Part shown: piece after piece, positions 1 to 5,688 of the stretch
How positions within the stretch are numbered: position 1 is the first letter of the stretch
Layout of the letters: the number at the start of each line of letters is the position of its first letter
From: Bacteroidales bacterium
GTDB taxonomy: Bacteria; Bacteroidota; Bacteroidia; Bacteroidales; JAADJA01
NCBI GenBank assembly: GCA_029933495.1
Contig: JAOZOC010000237.1
Span: 1-5,688, forward strand
Reading direction: 5' to 3'
DNA length: 5,688 nt
Notes under the pieces: model-generated
The model's input: only the letters and a program-made list of their open reading frames with translations
What the model was told of the DNA's origin: nothing
Databases searched by the model: none
Made by a program: the position numbers and the translations under genes

Positions 1-147
1 AACCGATCCCCAGAATTTACTCTCGCCAATATATACCTTGCAAATATCTCCAACTTTAAGCTTACGTCGTATTTTGTTGGTTTTGTTGACTTTATAAATA
101 ATAACAACAATATAATTAATTAGCAGAAAGATTACTACATACAACAT
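1..147 (-). CDS. Small membrane-anchored hypothetical protein, N-terminal part (truncated by window edge)
   Basis: An open frame begins at ATG (complement of 145-147), directly after an in-frame TAG, and stays open for 49 codons to the window edge. Residues 1-17 are strongly hydrophobic (MLYVVIFLLINYIVVII) and form one membrane segment or uncleaved signal anchor. A very basic stretch follows at about 19-31 (KVNKTNKIRRKLK). By the positive-inside rule this predicts the N-terminus outside and the C-terminal part in the cytoplasm. The segment from residue 32 (VGDICKVYIGESKFWGSV) reads like the start of a small beta-rich domain, but I do not recognise a named family. A TAnnTTTG element lies 30 bases upstream, which supports a real gene. 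No clear Shine-Dalgarno is visible, as is usual in Bacteroidota. Function is unknown, and the total length cannot be judged. Confidence 0.6.
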   Translation of the reverse strand, partial: MLYVVIFLLINYIVVIIYKVNKTNKIRRKLKVGDICKVYIGESKFWGSV

Positions 148-176
148 CTAATTTGGGCTTTATGAAAAATATTGTG

Positions 177-184
177 CAAATATA
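177..184 (-). promoter_or_regulatory. Putative Bacteroidota -7 promoter element for the small membrane protein gene
   Basis: Read on the minus strand this is TATATTTG, a full match to the Bacteroidota primary-sigma consensus TAnnTTTG. It would start transcription near 171 and give a leader of roughly 23 bases before the ATG at 147. No TTG-type -33 element is visible at the expected distance (around 203-205), so the call rests on the -7 element alone. Confidence 0.4.
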
Positions 185-218
185 TGAAAAATAATTATTT
201 ATCCTGGAAAAAAGTATA

Positions 219-248
219 ATACTGAAATATCTAGCTGAATTTTAGTAT
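219..248 (-). terminator. Weak candidate intrinsic terminator downstream of the nuclease-fold gene
   Basis: Arms 219-228 and 239-248 form a 10-bp AT-rich stem with one mismatch on the minus strand (a G-U pair if read on the plus strand) around a 10-base loop. On the minus strand the stem is followed within a few bases by a run of six T (complement of 208-213). It lies about 40 bases past the stop codon of the gene at 289-1350, the right side for terminating it. The low GC of the stem makes it weak. Confidence 0.3.
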
Positions 249-288
249 ATTTTAGAAGTAAAACAGTTTACAAATAACAGTTCTACTA

Positions 289-1350
289 TTATTTGCTGGC
301 CGGAGTAATAATCTCCAAATCAACATAAACCGGAAAATGATCGCTGAAACCTCCATTGTATTTCATTCCCGTATATGTTCTGAAAGGTTTTTTTCCAGTA
401 TATTTATCATCATCTTCCAGCAAATAACGTGGATGAAAAATCTGAGGTCCTTCAGATGAAATAGCTATACCACTACTATTATTCAATAATGATCCTGAAA
501 CAATAAATTGATCCAGAATATTCCACTGCCCCTGATATTTGAGCGTTCCGATCTTCTGTTTTTTGTAAATTCCTGCCATAAGATTAACAAGCTCATTTGG
601 CTTAAATCCGCTTGTATCAGGCTTTGCATTCAAATGTTTTGCAACGCTTTCATCGTAAGGTTCATCATTAAAATCTCCCATAATGAATACTTTTACAGAA
701 TCAGACATATTAAATAATGAGTCAACCTGCGATTTCAATACGGAAGCCACGAATGCCCTTTTGGGCTTAGTCGCCATTAAGCCACCATACTTTGAAGGCC
801 AGTGGTTAACAAAAAAATGGATAGTGTCTGTACCATATACCAACCCTTTCACATAAAGAATATCACGCGTACGTGAAGCAGTATCAAAAGGAAATTGTAT
901 TTTGATATTTTTATAAAACAGGGGAGTAAATAAATCAGGGCGATAAAGCATTGCTACATCTATTCCTCGTTTATCCGGTGACTCTTCGTGAATAATCTTG
1001 TACTCAAATTTATTTAATGGAGTATCATACACCAGTTTATTCAAAACAAACCGGTTTTCAATATCACACAATCCTACAATTGCGGGTGGTTCCCACTCCC
1101 CAACATTTAAAATAACCCGATAAATATTATTTATTTTTTTGTAAAATTTTCTATTATCCCAATGTCTTATTTCTTCAGGAGTAAATTCATCATCAAGCGT
1201 CAGGGAATCGTCATAGATATCAAACAGATTTTCAACATTATAAAAAACAACTCTGAAACGGGAAGCTTCTGAACGCACCGGTGTCTGAGCAAATTGGCTT
1301 GCAGTAATAATAGAAAATAATACAATAAAAAGACTTTGTTTAACCAGCAT
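289..1350 (-). CDS. Secreted endonuclease/exonuclease/phosphatase-fold protein
   Basis: This 353-residue protein belongs to the metal-dependent endonuclease/exonuclease/phosphatase superfamily (DNase I / AP-endonuclease fold), in the form common in Bacteroidota. The N-terminus is a Sec-type signal peptide: a Lys at residue 4, a hydrophobic core at about 6-17, and a likely cleavage near 21-22 (FAQ). Fold motifs appear in the usual order. FYNVENLFD is at 36-44, and the metal-binding Glu lies in DIEN (E98). DVAMLYRPD is at 131-139, and NHWPS at 182-186 carries the conserved Asn-His. MGDFND is at 224-229, LDQF at 279-282, and the terminal FSDHFPV at 335-341 supplies the catalytic Asp-His. The catalytic set is therefore complete. 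The protein is probably exported to the periplasm or outside. The substrate (nucleic acid, or a phosphoester of another kind) cannot be told from sequence. The gene is monocistronic, divergent from gatE, and preceded by a good Bacteroidota promoter. Confidence 0.88.
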   Translation of the reverse strand: MLVKQSLFIVLFSIITASQFAQTPVRSEASRFRVVFYNVENLFDIYDDSLTLDDEFTPEEIRHWDNRKFYKKINNIYRVILNVGEWEPPAIVGLCDIENRFVLNKLVYDTPLNKFEYKIIHEESPDKRGIDVAMLYRPDLFTPLFYKNIKIQFPFDTASRTRDILYVKGLVYGTDTIHFFVNHWPSKYGGLMATKPKRAFVASVLKSQVDSLFNMSDSVKVFIMGDFNDEPYDESVAKHLNAKPDTSGFKPNELVNLMAGIYKKQKIGTLKYQGQWNILDQFIVSGSLLNNSSGIAISSEGPQIFHPRYLLEDDDKYTGKKPFRTYTGMKYNGGFSDHFPVYVDLEIITPASK

Positions 1351-1372
1351 TATTTTTACTTTTTATTATATG

Positions 1373-1401
1373 CAAATATAAAAATAAAAAATATTTATCA
1401 A
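1373..1401 (-). promoter_or_regulatory. Putative Bacteroidota promoter for the nuclease-fold gene
   Basis: On the minus strand, TTG (complement of 1399-1401) is followed after 18 bases by TATATTTG (complement of 1373-1380), matching the Bacteroidota -33/-7 layout. Transcription would start near 1367, about 16 bases before the ATG at 1350. The short leader carries no recognisable Shine-Dalgarno. Confidence 0.6.
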
Positions 1402-1408
1402 CAACTAT

Positions 1409-1438
1409 TTTGAATATTAGCGGATATTGATACTTTTG
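1409..1438 (+). promoter_or_regulatory. Putative Bacteroidota promoter for gatE-gatD
   Basis: TTTG at 1409-1412 is followed after 18 bases by TACTTTTG at 1431-1438, a full match to TAnnTTTG with standard spacing. The predicted start near 1444 gives a leader of about 32 AT-rich bases before the gatE ATG at 1476. The leader has no clear Shine-Dalgarno and no hairpin or riboswitch-like structure that I can see. This promoter is separated by only seven bases from the divergent one. Confidence 0.6.
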
Positions 1439-1475
1439 ACAACTTATTTGATAAATTCAAATTTACAGATTAGTT

Positions 1476-3461
1476 ATGGTCAAAGAAAAAGGATTTAATC
1501 CGACTAAAAATTACAATAAAACCAAAGAGATTATTGGTTATGTACCTATCCAGCAGGCTACTCAGGAGATTTACGATAGAATTGGATTTATGTCGGGTCT
1601 TGAAGTGCATCAGCAACTGCTGACAAAACGGAAACTCTTTTGTAATTGTCCGGCAGGTATTTATCAGAAGCCTGATGAATATGATGCTGAGGTAATTCGT
1701 CATATGCGCCCAACATTAAGTGAGCTTGGAGAGTATGACGGGACAGCTTTAATGGAATTCAAAACCAGAAAAGAGATAGTTTACCACATTTCTAACGACT
1801 CTGCCTGCACTTACGACATTGATGATACCCCTCCATTTCCAATAGATAGAGAAGCGCTTGAAATAGCAATTAAAATTTCTCTTCTCTCGAAACTGAATGT
1901 TGTAGGAGAGGTACACATAACACGTAAGCAGTATCTCGACGGAAGTATTCCCACTGGTTTTCAAAGAACAGGTATAATTGGTATTGAAGGGGAGATATAT
2001 CTGAAAAATAAAAAAATCCGGCTAATCCAATTAAGTCTTGAAGAGGATTCGTGTCGCGAGGTTTCAGATATAGGACATATCCGTGTTTATCGTACTGACA
2101 GACTTGGAATGCCTTTGATTGAGACTGTTACATATCCTGACTTTGTTAATCCTGATGAAGTGAAAGAGGGTTGCGATTATATCCGGTTTCTTAACAGGAG
2201 TACAGGCCTTGTTAGAACAGGAATAGGTGCCGGAAGGCAGGATGTTAATGTTAGTTGTCGAGGAGGTTCCAGAGTAGAGATTAAAGGAGTAGCTCGCACA
2301 AGATGGATACCAAAACTCACTCATAACGAAGCTTTCAGACAATGGGCACTCCTTCACATCAGAAAGTTGTTGAACGAGAAAATAAAGGATAAGAAAAAGT
2401 GGAAAATTAACCATAAATTAATAAATGACAACGAAATAACATTTACAAATAAGTCAATTAAAAATGCAAAAGCAGCCGGATTGGTTATTGTAGCAGTCAA
2501 TATGCCAGGCTTCAAAACTGTTTTATCTCACTTCACACAACCAGGGAAGTCATTTACTGATGAAATTGGCGACAGGATGAAAGTAGTTGCCTGTCTTCAA
2601 AAGCCATTTATGGTTACATCTGAAGATATTAACCCTAAATTGAAAAAAAATGAGGCTAAGAAAGTTGCTAAACTCTTAAAGTCAGAAGAAAATGATGCTC
2701 AAATGGTTTTCTGGGCGCCCAGAGACGATATCAAAACAGCTCTCGAAACCATCGAAGAACGCTGCCTGATGGCATTTGATGGAGTTCCTGAGGAAACCAG
2801 GAAATCATTTGAAGATGGTACAACAATTTTTGAAAGGGTTCTGCCTGGCGCTGACAGGATGTATCCCGATACTGACTCCGCTCCTATCCCTTTAGAAGAT
2901 GATTATATTGAAAAACTAAAGCTGGAATTGCCAGAGGAGATAATTGTCAGATATAGACAATTAAAAAAATGGAATATTCCTGAAGACACTTATACGTATA
3001 TCTTTAGTAAGAATCTTTACCCTCTGACAGAAAGAATAATTTTAGAATTAAAAATTAATCCGGTATTTGTCGGGACATTTATTGGGCACAGATTAAAATT
3101 CATAGAAGGGCATTTTAAACATGTCAAAGAGTTCAATTACAAAATTATATACGCAATGTTCAAATACCTTTTGGATAATAAGATTGAACTTGAACTTGCT
3201 CGTTATATGCTTTCAGTAGTTTATGAATTTCCCAAGATGGATTTCGATTCTGTTCTTGAGAGTATCAAATTTAGAAAAATTCCTAAGGATGAGATAATCT
3301 CAAGAATCTCATTTTTAAGAAATAAATTTTCAGAGGTCAGACTCTCCGACAAACCTGAGAATGAAGAAAAATGGATTATGGGTCAGCTATATAAAACAGC
3401 CATAGGGAATATAAAACTTAGTGAATTAAGTGAAATAATCAGTAAAAAAACAAGCAAATAA
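1476..3461 (+). CDS. gatE: Archaeal-type Glu-tRNA(Gln) amidotransferase subunit E
   Basis: GatE binds Glu-tRNA(Gln), activates the glutamyl group with ATP, and amidates it with ammonia from GatD, giving Gln-tRNA(Gln) in the cytoplasm. The 661-residue protein has the GatB/GatE catalytic core at about 36-300: GLEVHQQL at 41-48, a Cys pair at 56 and 58 (LFCNC), RPTLSELGE at 78-86, DGSIPTGFQRT at 155-165, DRLGMPLIET at 208-217, GRQDVNVS at 253-260 and GGSRVEIKGV at 263-272. An AspRS-insertion-like domain, which marks GatE rather than GatB, spans about 325-430. The GatE-typical stretch FDGVPEETR and LPGADRMYPDTDSAP lies at 434-470. A helical and YqeY-like tail runs from about 500 to the end, with GNIKLSELSEII near the C-terminus. 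ATG 1476 is the only plausible start; it gives a 30-35 residue extension before the core. The gene overlaps gatD by one base. No domain is missing, so it should be active. Confidence 0.93.
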   Translation: MVKEKGFNPTKNYNKTKEIIGYVPIQQATQEIYDRIGFMSGLEVHQQLLTKRKLFCNCPAGIYQKPDEYDAEVIRHMRPTLSELGEYDGTALMEFKTRKEIVYHISNDSACTYDIDDTPPFPIDREALEIAIKISLLSKLNVVGEVHITRKQYLDGSIPTGFQRTGIIGIEGEIYLKNKKIRLIQLSLEEDSCREVSDIGHIRVYRTDRLGMPLIETVTYPDFVNPDEVKEGCDYIRFLNRSTGLVRTGIGAGRQDVNVSCRGGSRVEIKGVARTRWIPKLTHNEAFRQWALLHIRKLLNEKIKDKKKWKINHKLINDNEITFTNKSIKNAKAAGLVIVAVNMPGFKTVLSHFTQPGKSFTDEIGDRMKVVACLQKPFMVTSEDINPKLKKNEAKKVAKLLKSEENDAQMVFWAPRDDIKTALETIEERCLMAFDGVPEETRKSFEDGTTIFERVLPGADRMYPDTDSAPIPLEDDYIEKLKLELPEEIIVRYRQLKKWNIPEDTYTYIFSKNLYPLTERIILELKINPVFVGTFIGHRLKFIEGHFKHVKEFNYKIIYAMFKYLLDNKIELELARYMLSVVYEFPKMDFDSVLESIKFRKIPKDEIISRISFLRNKFSEVRLSDKPENEEKWIMGQLYKTAIGNIKLSELSEIISKKTSK

Positions 3462-4846
3462 TGGATAACGATTTTTTTCAGGGATATAAAGGCGATGCAT
3501 TAAAAATTCTAAGAGATAAGAATGTACGCGTATGGGGGCAGGCCCATATCGAAACAACAAGGGGGGATTTCCAGGGCACAGTCTTACCGAGAGCCGAAAA
3601 TGATGATGATCAGCATATTGTATTAAAAATTGCCACAGGCTACAACATTGGGATTGATGTTCAGACTATCACTGATATGAAAGAGACCGGCTACAAAAAA
3701 GCCAATTACAAAATCCCTGAAAAGGAGTTTCCTTACACTCAGGGGCTCCCCAAAGTAAAGCTGTTCGGTACAGGCGGAACAATTGCCTCCAGACTTGACT
3801 ATAGAACAGGGGCCGTAATTCCTGCATTCTCGCCCGGTGAACTTTACGGAGCTGTTCCTGAACTTGCTGACATTTGCAATCTTACAACAGAAAAAGTATT
3901 TGCAGTTTTTAGCGAAAATATGGGGCCAAAACAATATGTCTCACTGGCAAAAGCTATTGGTAAAGAGATTGAAAACGGAATTGATGGTATTGTTATCGGT
4001 CATGGCACCGACACCCTACATCATACCGGAGCAGCCCTGACCTTTATGGTTCAAAACTCACCTGTCCCGATAGTTCTTGTTGGCTCTCAGCGTTCGTCAG
4101 ACCGCCCCAGTTCTGACGCAGCCCTGAATCTAATGCATGCGATGCACGCTGCCGGCCATTCCGATATTGCTGAAGTTATGATTTGCATGTTCGGCCCGAC
4201 ATCCGATGAATACGGACTGCTTCATAAAGGGACAAGAGTCAGAAAAATGCACTCTTCTTACCGCTCCACATTCCGCACAATCGGAGACACTCCACTTGCA
4301 AGAATTAGCCGGAAAGAGATTATTCCTATTAAAAAGAACTACAATCACCGCCGTAAGGATAAAAATGTTAAAATACTCCCCTATTTCAATGACAAGGTTA
4401 CGATGCTTTATTACTATCCGGGAATGAAACCTGATACAATAGACAACCTTGTAGATGCAGGTTACAAAGGAATTATTTTTGTGGGGACAGGTTTGGGACA
4501 TGTAAACAAGGAGCTTTATCCCGCTATTGAAAGAGCGCACGCAAAAGGAGTTCATATGTATATGACACTGCAAACCATCTGGGGATATGTTCACATGTTT
4601 GTTTATGACACAGGCCGTGATATGATGGCAAAAGGAATCATCCCCACAGGTAATATGCTTCCTGAAGTTGCCTGGGTTAAACTGAGCTGGATACTTGGCC
4701 AAACTGATGACCCGGACGAAATTAAAAAGCTTATGCTTACACCAATTAACGACGAAATAACTAAACGTGAACCGTACAATGGATACTTAGTTTATCAGGG
4801 AGGAGTACCTGAGGTTGAAGAGTTTATTAAGAAGGTGCATAAATAA
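3461..4846 (+). CDS. gatD: Archaeal-type Glu-tRNA(Gln) amidotransferase subunit D (glutaminase)
   Basis: GatD is the amide-donating subunit of GatDE. It hydrolyses glutamine, and in characterised archaeal enzymes asparagine, passing ammonia to GatE. The 461-residue protein has the GatD-specific N-terminal beta-barrel domain at about 8-70 (GDALKIL, GTVLPRAENDDDQHIVLK, GYNIGIDV). This is absent from ordinary L-asparaginases and separates GatD from AnsA/AnsB. The asparaginase domain starts at about 97. The catalytic set is present: T107 in GTGGTIAS, T183-D184 in HGTDT, and K262 in RVRKMHSS; the spacing fits archaeal GatD. SENMGP (151-156) and GSQRSSDRPSSDAALNL (208-224) are also family hallmarks. 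The C-terminal part (about 395-461, NMLPEVAWVKLSWILG) follows the family. Its ATG shares a base with the gatE stop (TAATG) and has no Shine-Dalgarno, so translation is probably coupled by reinitiation, which would help equal subunit output. No signal peptide is present, as expected for a cytoplasmic enzyme. Confidence 0.93.
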   Translation: MDNDFFQGYKGDALKILRDKNVRVWGQAHIETTRGDFQGTVLPRAENDDDQHIVLKIATGYNIGIDVQTITDMKETGYKKANYKIPEKEFPYTQGLPKVKLFGTGGTIASRLDYRTGAVIPAFSPGELYGAVPELADICNLTTEKVFAVFSENMGPKQYVSLAKAIGKEIENGIDGIVIGHGTDTLHHTGAALTFMVQNSPVPIVLVGSQRSSDRPSSDAALNLMHAMHAAGHSDIAEVMICMFGPTSDEYGLLHKGTRVRKMHSSYRSTFRTIGDTPLARISRKEIIPIKKNYNHRRKDKNVKILPYFNDKVTMLYYYPGMKPDTIDNLVDAGYKGIIFVGTGLGHVNKELYPAIERAHAKGVHMYMTLQTIWGYVHMFVYDTGRDMMAKGIIPTGNMLPEVAWVKLSWILGQTDDPDEIKKLMLTPINDEITKREPYNGYLVYQGGVPEVEEFIKKVHK

Positions 4847-4913
4847 TTTCAAATGCAAGAGGTGAAAACCAAGATGTAATATTATGAAGATAAAAGGCAG
4901 TGAAAATTTATTT

Positions 4914-4943
4914 TATGGATTTGAGGAAAAACTCATATATTTG
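4914..4943 (+). promoter_or_regulatory. Putative Bacteroidota promoter for galK
   Basis: TATATTTG at 4936-4943 is a full match to TAnnTTTG. The -33 position, 18 bases upstream, holds TATG (4914-4917), one mismatch from TTTG. A start near 4950 would leave about 33 bases of leader before the galK ATG. The element suggests that galK is transcribed separately from gatED, although no convincing terminator is seen between them. Confidence 0.45.
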
Positions 4944-4982
4944 GCATCAATTTGCAACCCATGTGAATTATAAAATATTAAG

Positions 4983-5688
4983 ATGAACATAACAGATACG
5001 CTGAAAGAAGAGTTTTTTGAGCTGTATGGCGAAGACGGTAAAAACCCGAGACTCTTCTTTGCTCCCGGACGTGTTAACCTGATTGGGGAGCATACTGATT
5101 ATAACGGCGGGTATGTTTTCCCCTGCGCATTGAACTATGGTACATATCTAATGGTCAGGCAGACGGAAGAACCCGAGATAAAATTTGCATCGGTCAATTT
5201 TGATTATAAGGCTTTTATCTTTCCTGAAGATATTGACAAAAAACATAACGGCGAATGGGTTGAATACCCGCTTGGAGTGATTGACCAGTTGAAGAAAATG
5301 GGAATAAACCCTTCAGGCCTAGAACTGATGTATAGTGGAGATATTCCGAATGGCGCCGGACTTTCATCATCAGCATCTATCGAACTGGTTACAGCATTTA
5401 TGCTAAATACTCTTTACGAAAAAGAGACTCCTATGATTGACCTGATTAAGATTTCTCAAAAAGCTGAAAATGAATTCGTAGGGATGAATTGTGGAATTAT
5501 GGATCAGTTTGCAGTAGGAATGGGAAAGAAAAATTCTGCTCTGTTCCTGAATTGCGATACTCTTGATTATGATCTTGTTCCTGTAAAATTGGGTGATTAC
5601 CGTTTGATGATTGTTAATACAAACAAAAGAAGAGGGCTGACTGATTCAAAATACAATGAACGAAGAGCCGAGTGTGAACAAGCTGTTG
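4983..5688 (+). CDS. galK: Galactokinase, N-terminal 235 codons (truncated by window edge)
   Basis: Galactokinase phosphorylates alpha-D-galactose to galactose 1-phosphate with ATP, the committed step of the Leloir pathway in the cytoplasm. The frame opens at ATG 4983 and remains open to the window edge; full-length family members are about 380-390 residues, so roughly 60% is present. The galactokinase signature is complete at 29-40 (GRVNLIGEHTDY), with the sugar-contacting E36, H37 and D39 and the catalytic-assisting R30. The GHMP-kinase ATP loop is at 124-132 (GAGLSSSAS). The catalytic base is D174 in GIMDQF. The stretch TNKRRGLTDSKYNERR near the end of the visible part is also typical. No frameshift is seen. 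Sugar-binding residues favour galactokinase over mevalonate or homoserine kinases. It is separated from gatD by 136 bases and has its own promoter candidate, so a functional link to gatED is unlikely. Other gal genes may follow beyond the edge. Confidence 0.92.
   Translation, partial: MNITDTLKEEFFELYGEDGKNPRLFFAPGRVNLIGEHTDYNGGYVFPCALNYGTYLMVRQTEEPEIKFASVNFDYKAFIFPEDIDKKHNGEWVEYPLGVIDQLKKMGINPSGLELMYSGDIPNGAGLSSSASIELVTAFMLNTLYEKETPMIDLIKISQKAENEFVGMNCGIMDQFAVGMGKKNSALFLNCDTLDYDLVPVKLGDYRLMIVNTNKRRGLTDSKYNERRAECEQAV

Noticed and set aside
187..200. AT-only palindrome AAATAATTATTT as an operator.
   Set aside because: It is low-complexity sequence in a very AT-rich spacer and is expected by chance.
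4130..4702. A 190-codon minus-strand open frame opposite gatD.
   Set aside because: It lies wholly antisense to a clear, conserved gatD, its protein is Cys/His-rich noise without motifs, and no promoter was seen.
3461..4846. Reading this gene as a plain type I L-asparaginase.
   Set aside because: The GatD-specific N-terminal domain (about residues 8-70), the longer length and the coupled gatE all point to GatD instead.
4847..4867. Short inverted repeat TTTCA/TGAAA after gatD as a terminator.
   Set aside because: The stem is only five base pairs, with a long loop and no T run after it.
4858..4879. AGAGG followed at a suitable distance by ATG directly joined to TAA, a minimal start-stop.
   Set aside because: Such a signal can arise by chance in AT-rich DNA. 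Shine-Dalgarno use is weak in this genome, and there is no sign of attenuation structure around it.
4884..4973. A 29-codon plus-strand ORF (starting MKIKGSENLFYGFEEK) between gatD and galK.
   Set aside because: It has no Shine-Dalgarno at a proper distance, overlaps the putative galK promoter, and resembles no known peptide. It is probably chance.

Overview
The window looks like chromosomal DNA of a Bacteroidota bacterium, probably an environmental member of the Bacteroidales/Marinilabiliales type. The evidence is AT-rich spacers, matches to the Bacteroidota -7 promoter element TAnnTTTG upstream of every transcription unit, little or no Shine-Dalgarno signal before the starts, and a secreted nuclease-fold protein of a kind common in that phylum. 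The exact lineage cannot be fixed from this sequence.

Layout: (1) 1-147, minus strand, is the N-terminal end of a small membrane-anchored protein that runs off the left edge. (2) 148-288 is an AT-rich spacer with its putative promoter and a weak terminator-like hairpin. (3) 289-1350, minus strand, encodes a secreted endonuclease/exonuclease/phosphatase-fold protein. (4) 1351-1475 is a compact divergent intergenic region with back-to-back promoter candidates. (5) 1476-4846, plus strand, is a two-gene operon, gatE then gatD, overlapping by one base (TAATG). (6) 4847-4982 is a spacer with a promoter candidate. (7) 4983 to the right edge, plus strand, is the first 235 codons of galactokinase (galK).

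The striking content is gatE-gatD. These encode the archaeal-type tRNA-dependent amidotransferase GatDE, which converts Glu-tRNA(Gln) to Gln-tRNA(Gln). GatD is the asparaginase-like glutaminase that releases ammonia. GatE is the GatB-like kinase/transamidase that binds the tRNA. All catalytic motifs I can check are intact in both. Bacteria classically use GatCAB or glutaminyl-tRNA synthetase, so a complete GatDE pair in a bacterial setting suggests interdomain transfer and raises the question of how this organism charges tRNA(Gln). The flanking nuclease-like protein and galactokinase have no evident link to that pathway. No tRNA, rRNA, CRISPR array, insertion sequence or phage feature was seen.
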